Of a DNA stretch of 64,000 nt, positions 26,464-35,038 are shown piece by piece; position 1 is the stretch's first letter, and the number at the start of each line of letters is the position of its first letter. Source of the stretch: Pseudoalteromonas sp. DL-6. Its GTDB lineage: Bacteria; Pseudomonadota; Gammaproteobacteria; Enterobacterales; Alteromonadaceae. Below the pieces are notes generated by a model, which saw only the letters and a list, made by a program, of their open reading frames with translations, had not been told where the DNA came from and did no database searches. The position numbers were made by a program, and so were the translations under genes. The DNA lies in the NCBI RefSeq assembly GCF_004328665.1, contig NZ_CP019770.1, forward strand, positions 2,232,001 through 2,296,000, written 5' to 3'.

Positions 26464-27168
26464 ATGGATAATTACGGTACTATTTTACTGGTTGAAGATG
26501 ATATCTCTCTTGCACAATGGGTGACTGAGTATTTAACTGAGCAAGGTTATATTGTGCATGTGTGTCATCGCGGTGATGAGGTTGTAAGCCAAGTAAAGCA
26601 TTTAAATCCACAACTTATTTTACTCGACATTATGTTACCCGGACTTGATGGTATTAGTGTATGTCGTGAGTTACGAAGCTTTTATCATGCCCCTATAATT
26701 ATGCTCACCGCACGAGATGAAGAAATGGATGAGGTCATTGGGCTTGAAGTCGGTGCTACCGATTACATAATAAAACCTGTTCGCCCTCGTGCATTGCTTG
26801 CCCGTATTAAGTCGGCTTTACGTTACAGCAACGACATGCCTAACACTGATGCTCAAACGAGTATAATCAATATCGGTCAATTAAGTATTAATACCGAATC
26901 TCGTAACGTCACACTCAACCAACAAGATATAAATATTTCAAGCGCAGAGTACTTATTACTGCATTATTTAGCGAGCAACGCTGGGCAAGTAGTATCGCGT
27001 GATGCGGTATTTAAAGCAACCAAAGGCAGGGAGTATGATGGCTTAGATAGAAGCGTTGATGTACTTATTTCTGCTTTACGTAAAAAGTTTAATGATGATC
27101 CGCAAAAACCAGAAAAAATAAAAACTATTTGGGGCCGTGGTTACTTATTCGTGACTACAGCGTGGTAA
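26464..27168 (+). CDS. OmpR-family response regulator (cassette 1)
   Basis: 234 residues. The receiver domain (about 6-118) has the acidic pair Glu11-Asp12, phosphoacceptor Asp55 in LILLDIMLPG, and the lysine in IIKPVRP. The winged-helix DNA-binding domain (about 135-232) includes GREYDGLDRSVDVLISALRKK, a signature shared with RstA. It pairs with the histidine kinase 77 bp downstream, and probably regulates its own cassette. Confidence 0.93.
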   Translation: MDNYGTILLVEDDISLAQWVTEYLTEQGYIVHVCHRGDEVVSQVKHLNPQLILLDIMLPGLDGISVCRELRSFYHAPIIMLTARDEEMDEVIGLEVGATDYIIKPVRPRALLARIKSALRYSNDMPNTDAQTSIINIGQLSINTESRNVTLNQQDINISSAEYLLLHYLASNAGQVVSRDAVFKATKGREYDGLDRSVDVLISALRKKFNDDPQKPEKIKTIWGRGYLFVTTAW

Positions 27169-27245
27169 CTTTTAATACCAGAGTGCTTATAAATAAACGT
27201 CACTTTAATGTACCAAGCCTGCGCTATTAATATGGAATAGCATCA

Positions 27246-28535
27246 ATGAAAAAGTTTTATATTTCACTACTGGGCAGTGCGCTGCTTTCAATTATTGTTT
27301 TAGGTTGGCTCATTGATGCATTTAGTCAACAAGCGCATGCGCCACTCGATGAGTTTAGTTTACAAAGCCAAATTATTGTTGGTTTAAGTGAACAACTCAC
27401 GGCTATAAAACCACAAGCACGCCCTGAGAAGGTAACTCAGTTAGCCAGAGATTTTAATCTAGCTCTTAACTACAAATTAAACCAGTCGCTCGCACTGCCA
27501 TCAGAGTTATTAGATAAAATGCAAACCCAAGGCGGGTTAATACTCGAGGACGAGCAAGGCTTTTACATGCTCTACACGAATGATGCATTGAGCCCTTATC
27601 ATTTAACCATGCGTTTAGATAAGCCTTACGAAAGCACACAGCGAAACGACATAATTTTAACACTGCTATTTTATACTGGCTTATGTGTTTTTATGGGCTT
27701 TATTATTACCCCTTTAGCAAAACGCCTCACGGTATTAAATGATGCGGCAAAACAGTTCGCATCCGGTAATGTTAAAGCCCGAATTAAGCCCTCTCGCTTT
27801 ACCTATATAAAAGATGTGGAACTGACTTTTAACCGTATGGCGAGCCAAATTGAAAAGTTAGTTGCTGAAAATAAACTGATGGCCTCAAGCCTATCCCATG
27901 ACATTAGAACTCCAATAGCCTGCTTACGCTTTGGTGTTGACGCCGCCCTTGATACTCATGACGAGAGTAAAATAAAGCATTATTTAACCCGTATGGAGAC
28001 CGATTTGGATCATATGGAGTCAATGTTAAAAAGCTATTTAGCGTTTGCTACTTTGGAACAAAATGCCAATAAACTTACTTACTCATCAGCAAATATTAAA
28101 CATTACCTCAGTGATATTATGTCGCAACTTGAACCTAAAATAGCCGCACGTTCGCTCAAAATCTCTTTAGAGTGCGATGATCATACTATATATGCTGACT
28201 TACATTGGCTAGCAAGAGCAATCGCTAACTTAATTAATAATGCCTGCGATTTTGCTCATCATCACATTAAAGTAACAGCTTCAGTGCAAGAACACGTTTT
28301 AGTTATTAGCATTGCCGATGATGGCCCAGGAATAGCTCAAGAAAATAACCATAAAGTATTTAGCCCGTTCTTTCGTGAACGTAGCCACCGCAATCGCAGT
28401 GACAATAGTTACGGACTCGGGTTAGCGATCGTTGCCAAAGTCGCAGATTGGCATCATGGTACTGTAGCAGTAAGCAAAAGCGAGCAACTTGGTGGAGCCT
28501 GCTTTACATTAAGTATTGCTCAGCATGAAGGTTAA
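27246..28535 (+). CDS. Sensor histidine kinase (cassette 1)
   Basis: 429-residue membrane kinase. TM1 is at about 5-24 and TM2 at about 134-155, bounding a periplasmic sensor of about 110 residues. HAMP is at about 157-208, and the dimerisation box SSLSHDIRTPIACLRF carries His218. The ATPase domain shows the N box NLINNACDFA, the G1 box IADDGPGI and the G2 box YGLGLAIVAKV. It has the RstB-like layout. The signal it senses is unknown; the linked MipA and DUF3019 proteins suggest an envelope cue. Confidence 0.93.
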   Translation: MKKFYISLLGSALLSIIVLGWLIDAFSQQAHAPLDEFSLQSQIIVGLSEQLTAIKPQARPEKVTQLARDFNLALNYKLNQSLALPSELLDKMQTQGGLILEDEQGFYMLYTNDALSPYHLTMRLDKPYESTQRNDIILTLLFYTGLCVFMGFIITPLAKRLTVLNDAAKQFASGNVKARIKPSRFTYIKDVELTFNRMASQIEKLVAENKLMASSLSHDIRTPIACLRFGVDAALDTHDESKIKHYLTRMETDLDHMESMLKSYLAFATLEQNANKLTYSSANIKHYLSDIMSQLEPKIAARSLKISLECDDHTIYADLHWLARAIANLINNACDFAHHHIKVTASVQEHVLVISIADDGPGIAQENNHKVFSPFFRERSHRNRSDNSYGLGLAIVAKVADWHHGTVAVSKSEQLGGACFTLSIAQHEG

Positions 28536-28732
28536 TCAACCAAGCACTATCGCTTCTAACTAACGCAATATAATTAAAGAAATCGTGCTATTTATAATCA
28601 AAATACGCACGTGTTATTTATATCTGAAAATAAAACGCAATAATTGTGCGACTTAGTCAAATAAGCACTTTTTATTTATTTACAATTCCAGTAGATTGTC
28701 AGCGGCGTCAAAAAATAGAGAAGCAGAATAAT

Positions 28733-30088
28733 ATGAGTGCAGTCAGAGGTGAGTTTAGCTCCCGCTTTGGTTTTATAATGGCCGCAGCAGGGTCTGCTGT
28801 TGGGCTTGGTAATATTTGGGGTTTCCCAACACAAACAGCAAGTAATGGGGGGGCAGCCTTTTTAGTCGCGTACTTAGTACTGGCCTTCTTTTTAGCCTAT
28901 CCCGCTTTAATGGCAGAACTGATGATAGGTCGCCATGGACAAGCTAATGCGGTTTCTTCATTAACTAAATTAACCACTAAACCTTGGCAAAAGCAGTTTG
29001 CTTTTGCTGTTGGCTTTGGCGGTATTTTATGTGCAGGTTTTATACTCAGCTTTTATGCGATTGTTGCTGGTTGGATGTTAAGTGCAACTCTGGAGCCGGT
29101 TACCACACTCATAGGTGCTGATGCTGCATCTTCGTGGCTAAGTAAACAGTCACTTACACGTAATATTCTTTTTACTGTGGTATTTATTATTTTAACCGTT
29201 GCTATTATTAGCCGCGGTGTTGAAAACGGTATTGAAAAGTGGTCAAAACGTTTAATGCCTGCTCTGCTCGGAATTTTGTTTGCTTTAATTGCCTATGTAA
29301 TGACTCAAGAAGGGGCTGTTGAGGGGTTAAAAGCTTACTTAGTCCCCGATTTTTCTTCTATTTTTGATCCTACGTTATTAGTCAGTGCATTAGGGCAAGC
29401 CTTCTTTTCATTATCACTGGGTACCAGTGTAATGATTATTTATGGCTCATATATCAGTAAAAAGGAAAACCTCGTCTCTTTGGGTGCTTATGTTACGCTT
29501 ATTGATGTATTTATAGCATTTGTAGCGGGCTTACTGATTATCCCGGCTATGTATGTTGCACAAGCACAAGGTGTTGAAATATTCTCGTCAACAACAGGCA
29601 AGCTGCTCTCAGAAGACACTTTAGTATTTCAGGTTTTACCCGCCCTATTTGATGGTATGGGTGGTGTTGGTTTATTTGTTGGCTTTGCTTTTTTTGCATT
29701 AATGAGTATTGCCGCACTGACCTCGTCTATTTCAATGCTTGAAGCGCCGGTGTCGTACACTGTAGAGCGTTTTGCAATGAAGCGTGTGCAAGCCACGTGG
29801 TTAATTGGTGCTTTGATTGCCATTGTCAGTATTACTATTGTATGTAACCTAGGCGCGTTATTTGGTTTAGTGATCACCTTAACGACTAAAGTCGCGCAGC
29901 CCTTATTAGGACTTATGTGTTGTATTTTTGTAGGGTGGATCTGGTACAGGTCGTCATTGCTCAAAGCAATCCAGCAAGGTAACCCTGAAGTACATAACAC
30001 CTTATTTTGGAAAATATGGCCTTGGTACACTAAGTTTGTATGCCCCATAGCCATTAGCCTAGTATTCTTACATTCTTTACTAAGCTAA
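28733..30088 (+). CDS. Sodium-dependent NSS-family transporter
   Basis: Sodium:neurotransmitter symporter homologue of the LeuT fold, importing amino acids or similar solutes. From the ATG at 28733 it is 451 residues and begins GEFSSRFGFIMAAAGSAVGLGNIWGFP, the sodium- and substrate-binding TM1 signature. About 11-12 membrane segments are visible, as in bacterial members that lack TM12. An upstream extension to 28646 is less likely because it adds a polar non-family N terminus. Its own terminator was split by an IS element. Confidence 0.9.
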   Translation: MSAVRGEFSSRFGFIMAAAGSAVGLGNIWGFPTQTASNGGAAFLVAYLVLAFFLAYPALMAELMIGRHGQANAVSSLTKLTTKPWQKQFAFAVGFGGILCAGFILSFYAIVAGWMLSATLEPVTTLIGADAASSWLSKQSLTRNILFTVVFIILTVAIISRGVENGIEKWSKRLMPALLGILFALIAYVMTQEGAVEGLKAYLVPDFSSIFDPTLLVSALGQAFFSLSLGTSVMIIYGSYISKKENLVSLGAYVTLIDVFIAFVAGLLIIPAMYVAQAQGVEIFSSTTGKLLSEDTLVFQVLPALFDGMGGVGLFVGFAFFALMSIAALTSSISMLEAPVSYTVERFAMKRVQATWLIGALIAIVSITIVCNLGALFGLVITLTTKVAQPLLGLMCCIFVGWIWYRSSLLKAIQQGNPEVHNTLFWKIWPWYTKFVCPIAISLVFLHSLLS

Positions 30089-30108
30089 AAATAAAATATA
30101 AAAAAAGG

Positions 30109-30120
30109 CCCACAAATGTG
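30109..30120. repeat. Left target-site duplication of the IS
   Basis: CCCACAAATGTG, identical to 31274-31285. Twelve base pairs is within the 11-13 bp range of the IS4 group. Confidence 0.95.
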
Positions 30121-30177
30121 TAATGCCGATCAGTTAAGAATATTTTTGATCGGTTGACTGATCTTTTTAACGCTTTC

Positions 30178-30210
30178 AAAATCCGATATCTGTCTCTGGT
30201 ATCGGATTTT
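30178..30210 (+). terminator. Hairpin inside the IS, before the transposase
   Basis: AATCCGATA pairs with TATCGGATT, followed by T5. It lies between the left IS end and the transposase ATG at 30214 and would limit expression driven from outside promoters. Confidence 0.6.
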
Positions 30211-30213
30211 TTT

Positions 30214-31264
30214 ATGCGCTTTGAAAATGAATTAGCGGTCGCTTTTAACTCTTGTGGTAGTTTTCATACATTCGAAAAATATGCTGAGCTACTTTCCCCT
30301 CAACTTATTCAGCAAGGCTTTGAACAAGCTGATGTGGCTACCATTCGTAAAAGAAGATTGCCGCTTGAAACGGTTCTGTGGTCAATTATCGGCATGTCTT
30401 TATATCGTCAGAAATCGGTTTGGGATATTGCAACACAAATGGACATTATGTTGCCCGATAAGAAACCATTGGTAGCGCCCAGTGCGTTGGTTCAGGCAAG
30501 ACAGAGGTTGGGGGAAGACGCTGTTCGAGAGGTGTTTCGCGTGATAGCAAAGCATAGCTATGAGTCTAATCAATTTGAAACCTGGGCTGGATTAAATTTG
30601 CTGGCTGTTGATGGTGTTGTCTGGCGAACGGCTGATACGCAGGAAAATCATGAAGTGTTTGAGACACAGAGTAATCAACATAGAGAGAATACTTATCCTC
30701 AGATCCGTATGGTTTGCCACATGGAAATCACCAGCCATCAACTTATCAATAGCGCCTTCTCGGGTTACCGCACCAATGAAATGAAGTTGGCCGAGGAGTT
30801 GGTAAGCACGACTCCAAATCATTCTTTAACGCTGTTTGATAAGGGGTATTACTCTCTTGGTCTGCTAAATCGTTGGCATCAAGCAGGTGAGCAAAGACAC
30901 TGGATGATACCCGCGAAAAAAGACCTTCAGTATGAGGTGCTACGTAGCTTTAGCAAACAGGACCAGCATATACGTTTAACCAGCACACCACAGGCAAGGA
31001 ATGACGGCAGCAGCAGGGAAATTAGGAGGTGTGTTACCCAATCAACTCAGTTTTACCAGCTGTTCAATGGCTATTACACACTTCTTCGTTACTGTATCGT
31101 TGAGCAGTCCAGGCAATATTCCTAAAGCATACAATGCCTTACTCACGAAAATGAGCTTCTTCTTGTTACCAGAAAGGCGAGAAGACAGGAGCTACCCAAG
31201 ATGGGTAAAACCAAAGCCAAAGAAGTATCCGACTAAAAAGAAAAATGCCAGTCAGCTTAACTGA
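30214..31264 (+). pseudogene. IS4-family transposase, deleted and frameshifted
   Basis: The N-terminal two thirds (30214 to about 31005) match IS4 transposase: [33 protein letters not shown], first catalytic Asp in [11 protein letters not shown], and second Asp in [17 protein letters not shown]. After STPQARND the sequence jumps to GVLPNQLSF in another frame (31001-31264), which carries the normal C terminus ending PERREDRSYPRWVK and KPKKYPTKKK. About 95-100 residues between them, including the YREIK block with the catalytic Glu, are missing. The 30214 frame itself stops at 31125. The product cannot be active. Confidence 0.9.
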
Positions 31265-31271
31265 CTGGCAT
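31245..31271 (-). terminator. Hairpin at the right IS end
   Basis: ATGCCAGTCAG and CTGACTGGCAT form an 11-bp stem around CTTAA. On the minus strand the stem is followed by TTTTCTTTTT, so it can terminate transcripts entering the IS from the acetyltransferase gene. Confidence 0.6.
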
Positions 31272-31273
31272 TA

Positions 31274-31285
31274 CCCACAAATGTG
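31274..31285. repeat. Right target-site duplication of the IS
   Basis: CCCACAAATGTG, the exact copy of 30109-30120, immediately outside the right terminal repeat. Confidence 0.95.
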
Positions 31286-31307
31286 GGCCTTTTTTATTGA
31301 GAATTAC

Positions 31308-31751
31308 CTACAGCTTTAAAATCATGTCCTGATGGGCAATCCCATCCTCTAAGTATTCATTACCAACGCACTCAAAGCCAAATGAGCGATAAAAATTTAG
31401 TAGGTAGGTTTGCGCGCCTATATAAATATCACGAGAAGGCCATTGGGCCTTACAGCAGTTAATAGCGTGGCTAACTAATTCTTTGCCTAAACCAGAGCTG
31501 CGCTGTGATTGAGTAACTAAAACGCGCCCTATCGCACTGTACTGTGCATCTTTTTCATAACAACGAGCATAAGCATTTACGGTTTGCCCATCGAGTGAAT
31601 ACAGGTGGCGAGTAGCATCTGCAATATCAACATCATCAAGTTCGGGATAAGGACACGCTTGCTCTACAACAAATACGTCAACACGTTTACGCATAATGGC
31701 AAACAAAGTCTGGGAGTCGAGCGCTGAGAATGGCTCAGGTTTAAATGCCAT
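31308..31751 (-). CDS. ElaA-type GNAT acetyltransferase
   Basis: 147 residues in the ElaA branch of GNAT proteins. Visible are LFAIMRKRVDVFVVEQACPYPELDDVD (about 16-42), the acetyl-CoA loop VTQSQRSSGLGKELV (about 79-93) and the late FYRSFGFECVGNEYLEDGIAHQDM, all characteristic of ElaA. Start follows AGAGGTG. The substrate is unknown. It is convergent to the IS and NSS transporter and 47 bp downstream of the Spo0M-like gene. Confidence 0.88.
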   Translation of the reverse strand: MAFKPEPFSALDSQTLFAIMRKRVDVFVVEQACPYPELDDVDIADATRHLYSLDGQTVNAYARCYEKDAQYSAIGRVLVTQSQRSSGLGKELVSHAINCCKAQWPSRDIYIGAQTYLLNFYRSFGFECVGNEYLEDGIAHQDMILKL

Positions 31752-31798
31752 TAAAACACCTCTTATTATTACAGAGGCTTAATCAGCCTCTGTATTCA

Positions 31799-32542
31799 TC
31801 AAGCAAACAGTCGCTCTAACTGATCGCATAGCTGAGATAAGTTAACATGATCATGCTCAATGGTTAAATCGACATAACCGTCACTTCTAAATGCTCTGTC
31901 TAACTCAATCAGCACATGCGTTTTATGTGCTTCAGGAATAAACGAGAGTTCGATTTCTTTTATTCCAAATAAGCTACGGCTATTTGGTTGATATTCAAGC
32001 TCTTGGTAACACCCCGACACAGATTGAAAAGTAGACGCACGAAGATGCCCCTGTTCTACATCTGCTTTGACTAAACTAAAGCCAAGCTTCTCCATTGCTT
32101 GCATACAGGTTTTAACCGCTTCATTAGGATAGATGTGTAAATGGTCTTTATCTGTTGGGTCAAGTGCAAGATCAATATCAAGCCCTGTTTCTAACCACAC
32201 ATAAGACTGGTTATAACCGGCATTAATTTCAGTGATTGGTGTTTCTGAGTGCAAACGGGCCTCAAATGGAATGGTTTTCACTTCACCAGGCTCAACGGTA
32301 CCAATATCAGTAATGCGCCACTGATCAATAACATGATTAGTAAAATAATCACCGTCTTCACTGGCTACTTTTACTCGGGTAACTAACATTAAATCTAAAC
32401 CCGCAATTTCTTGACTTACATCGCCTGCGGTAATGACAATTTGTGCATTAAATAATTGCCCAGGCTGAAGATGCTCAGTTTCTAGGATAGTATCTACTTT
32501 GGCGGCACCAATGCCTACCGATGCTAAAATTTTTTTAAACAT
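31799..32542 (-). CDS. Spo0M-like protein
   Basis: 247 residues of the sporulation-control Spo0M family, arrestin-like beta-sandwich proteins also found in non-sporulating proteobacteria. The opening MFKKILASVGIGAAKVDTIL is diagnostic. FNAQIVITAGDVSQEIAGLDL (about 31-51) and FIPEAHKTHVLIELDRA in the second half follow. No signal peptide, so cytoplasmic. The AAGGAG site is ideal. Function outside Bacillus is not established. Confidence 0.9.
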   Translation of the reverse strand: MFKKILASVGIGAAKVDTILETEHLQPGQLFNAQIVITAGDVSQEIAGLDLMLVTRVKVASEDGDYFTNHVIDQWRITDIGTVEPGEVKTIPFEARLHSETPITEINAGYNQSYVWLETGLDIDLALDPTDKDHLHIYPNEAVKTCMQAMEKLGFSLVKADVEQGHLRASTFQSVSGCYQELEYQPNSRSLFGIKEIELSFIPEAHKTHVLIELDRAFRSDGYVDLTIEHDHVNLSQLCDQLERLFA

Positions 32543-32851
32543 ATTTTCTCCTTAAGCTAAGCAATACTTTTGTTCGCTTTCGCTTAAACTCCTTCGTTAT
32601 GGCATCTTAACCACATTTAAAAGCGCTTGTCAGCGAAAAACTGCTATTTACATGCTGTTTACCATAAAACTAACCACATATGTGTGTTTTTTGTACTTTA
32701 CAGCCACTTTATACCTGTATTAAGGTGTTTTAGTAATCAGCTGATAAATACTCACTATCAGCCAATTAGCAGCTGTAAATAAGTAGATTAATTGTCAATA
32801 AGCATTGTTTTTCGCTACACTACAATGCCAAATGCAGTGATACTAATAACT

Positions 32852-34423
32852 ATGGAACTAATTTATTTTGCTACCGCCTTCGTCTGCGGTTTTGGTATAT
32901 ATCAGCTAAAATTACCGCCACTTATCGGCTTTCTTATGGCCGGGTTTATTCTTAATTTAGCGGGCTACAAAAGCACGGAGCTACTCGAAACGATTGCCTC
33001 TTTAGGAGTCACACTGCTACTTTTTAGTATTGGCCTCAAGCTAAAAATTTCTAACCTTATGAAACCTCAAGTATGGGCTCCTGCCACCATACACATTGTT
33101 TTAAGTAGCGCATTATTTAGTGGTTTTATGTTGTTGCTTGGTGTATTTGCACTACCGCTATTTGTTGATTTAAGCTGGCAAAGTGCGTTGTTAGTTGGCT
33201 TTGCTCTGAGCTTTTCGAGCACGGTATTTGCTGTAAAAGTGCTGGAAGAGCGTGGGGAAATGGCAAGTTTGCATGGTAAAATAGCCATTGGTATTTTGGT
33301 TATGCAAGATATATTTGCTGTCATCTTCTTAGCGGTCAGTACGGGTAAAGTACCAAACATTTGGGCCTTAGGATTAATTGTTGCGCTACCTTTGTTTCGC
33401 CCTATTATGTATTGGGTTTTAAATCGTTCTAAACACGGTGAGCTACTGCCGCTATTTGGTTTCTTCTTTGCGTTAGTGGCGGGATATAATGCCTTTGAAT
33501 TCGCAGGATTAAAGGGCGATTTAGGCGCATTGATCATTGGCATGATATTCGCCCCACACAAAAAAGCCGGTGAGCTGTCTAAGTCATTACTTAGCTTAAA
33601 AGATATATTACTGGTTGGTTTTTTCTTAAGTATTGGTTTAAGTGCTGAGCTTACTGCCCACTCTCTAGTCGTTGCCTTAATTTTAGTATTAGTTATTCCT
33701 GTTAAAACGCTGCTTTATTACATATTAACCAACTTATTTAAACTGCGTGCTCGTACTTCTTTACTCACTGCGTTTAGTTTGGCTAACTTTAGTGAGTTTG
33801 GCTTGATTGTTTGCGCAGTTGCAGCATCTAGCGGCATGGTTACCTCTGAATGGCTCGCCGTTATCGCAATTGCCGTATCCATCACATTTGTGATTGCTTC
33901 CCCTTTAAATAAACGTTCTAACGAGCTGTACGTTAAAATTGAACGGTTTTTATTGAAGTTTGAAAGTAAAACCCGCTTAGCGGAAGAGCTTCCTGTTAAC
34001 TTAAATGATACGAAAATAGTAATCTTTGGTATGGGTAGAATTGGCACCGGTGCCTACGAAACAATAAACTCAACCCATCCTGATGTTGTAGCAGGTATTG
34101 ATATTAAACCTGAGGTGGTTGATAAACATATAAAACGTGGGCGCAGAGTATTAATTGCTGATGCAACTGACCCCGATTTTTGGCAGCGCGTTAATCACTC
34201 CCATGTTGAAATGGTCATGTTAACTATGCCCAAGCATATGCAAAATATTTTTGCCTTAGAGCAGTTGCAGGCATCAGGTTATAAAGGGCAAGTTACAGCC
34301 ATTGCTAACTATCCCGATCAGCAAAAAGAATTAGAGGATATGGGAATAGATTCTACTTATAACTTTTACTTAGAGGCTGGTAGCGGTTTTGCGGAACATG
34401 TAAAGCAAACCTTGTTTCCGTAA
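32852..34423 (+). CDS. KefB/CPA2-type cation:proton antiporter
   Basis: Inner-membrane monovalent cation:proton (K+ efflux-like) antiporter. From MELIYFATAFVCGFGIYQLKLPPLIGFLMAGFILN (32852) it is 523 residues. It has 12-13 membrane segments with the FSSTVFAVKVLEERGE ion-site segment and GALIIGMIFAPHKKAGELS. A cytosolic RCK/TrkA-N domain (about 385-520) shows the nucleotide-binding GMGRIGTGAY. The 32792 upstream start adds a non-family extension. No ancillary KefF/KefG gene is adjacent. Confidence 0.87.
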   Translation: MELIYFATAFVCGFGIYQLKLPPLIGFLMAGFILNLAGYKSTELLETIASLGVTLLLFSIGLKLKISNLMKPQVWAPATIHIVLSSALFSGFMLLLGVFALPLFVDLSWQSALLVGFALSFSSTVFAVKVLEERGEMASLHGKIAIGILVMQDIFAVIFLAVSTGKVPNIWALGLIVALPLFRPIMYWVLNRSKHGELLPLFGFFFALVAGYNAFEFAGLKGDLGALIIGMIFAPHKKAGELSKSLLSLKDILLVGFFLSIGLSAELTAHSLVVALILVLVIPVKTLLYYILTNLFKLRARTSLLTAFSLANFSEFGLIVCAVAASSGMVTSEWLAVIAIAVSITFVIASPLNKRSNELYVKIERFLLKFESKTRLAEELPVNLNDTKIVIFGMGRIGTGAYETINSTHPDVVAGIDIKPEVVDKHIKRGRRVLIADATDPDFWQRVNHSHVEMVMLTMPKHMQNIFALEQLQASGYKGQVTAIANYPDQQKELEDMGIDSTYNFYLEAGSGFAEHVKQTLFP

Positions 34424-34621
34424 TCGGGCTTAGATGCAAATAGATTGCATTTACATTCCTTTACATCTGAGTATTTTATTGGTCAAAAAATAAGGTAAAA
34501 TGTCTGTGTTGGTTGAATAAAGCTAATACCTAAGTTTGTGTTTTATAAAAGACAAATAACGGACCCCTTGCTTTTAAATGACCAATAAGATTCTCAAATT
34601 AGAGGGCCTACTCCCTCTATC

Positions 34622-34653
34622 AATAGGCTGTTACTTGCCCGTTACAGCCTATT
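34622..34653 (+). terminator. Hairpin after the antiporter gene
   Basis: AATAGGCTGT pairs perfectly with ACAGCCTATT, followed by TTATT. It is about 200 bp past the antiporter stop and 50 bp before the DUF3820 gene. Confidence 0.6.
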
Positions 34654-34700
34654 TTATTCCCTTAAAATCCCTTACACTTATCGTAATTATTTTATAAAAG

Positions 34701-34931
34701 ATGTCAGTAATGGATCCTCAACAACTAAAAATCGCGATTAACACCATTATGCCATTTGGCAAATATGCAGGACGCCCTTTACTTTTACTGCCTGAGCCTT
34801 ACTTAGTGTGGTTTAAACAGCAAGGCTTTCCTGATAGCAAGCTTGGCTCTCAGCTCGCTATGATGTACGAAGTGAAGCTTAATGGTTTAGAGCAAATGCT
34901 GATGCCACTACTAGAAAAAAATAGTAAATAA
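34701..34931 (+). CDS. DUF3820 family small protein
   Basis: 76-residue cytoplasmic protein. The MPFGKYAGRPLLLLPEPYLVWFKQQGFP segment is the hallmark of the DUF3820 (putative quorum-sensing-regulated virulence factor-like) family. Function is not known. An alternative ATG lies 9 nt downstream (MDPQQ). A bidirectional terminator follows before the convergent histidine kinase. Confidence 0.85.
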   Translation: MSVMDPQQLKIAINTIMPFGKYAGRPLLLLPEPYLVWFKQQGFPDSKLGSQLAMMYEVKLNGLEQMLMPLLEKNSK

Positions 34932-34999
34932 AATAGAACTTTTTTATAAGTCGTCTGTCTATCTATTTGCTACTTGTTGATTTTTTGGTTTTAAACCGC

Positions 35000-35026
35000 A
35001 AAAAAGCGCCTTTATGGCGCTTTTTT
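35000..35026. terminator. Bidirectional terminator
   Basis: AAAAAAGCGCC, TTTAT loop and GGCGCTTTTTT. It serves the DUF3820 gene and, on the minus strand, the end of the second cassette. Confidence 0.92.
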
Positions 35027-35038
35027 ATTGTTTGGTAT

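Larger units (their letters stand above)
30121..31273 (+). mobile_element. IS4-family insertion sequence, internally deleted
   Basis: 1153-bp element with 18-bp terminal inverted repeats: TAATGCC-GA-TCAGTTAAG on the left, TAATGCC-AG-TCAGTTAAG on the right, two mismatches. They match the ends of E. coli IS4. A 12-bp direct target duplication CCCACAAATGTG flanks it (30109-30120 and 31274-31285). The transposase gene inside lacks about 290 bp, which accounts for the element being shorter than IS4 (1426 bp). The perfect duplication suggests recent insertion. Confidence 0.95.
30101..31298. terminator. Intrinsic terminator split by an IS element
   Basis: Joining the flanks of the IS (30101-30120 with 31286-31298) rebuilds A6-GGCC-CACAAATGTG-GGCC-T6, a perfect bidirectional terminator between the NSS transporter and the convergent acetyltransferase gene. 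The right side still carries CCCAC-AAAT-GTGGG followed by CCTTTTTT because of the target duplication. The left side keeps only a 3-bp remnant. Confidence 0.85.

Noticed and set aside
29629..30054. Frame on the minus strand opposite the NSS transporter
   Set aside because: No ribosome site or family similarity; a shadow of a hydrophobic membrane protein.
34424..34700. Small RNA gene between the antiporter and DUF3820 genes
   Set aside because: A hairpin is present, but no convincing promoter or conserved structure was seen; it is better explained as a terminator.
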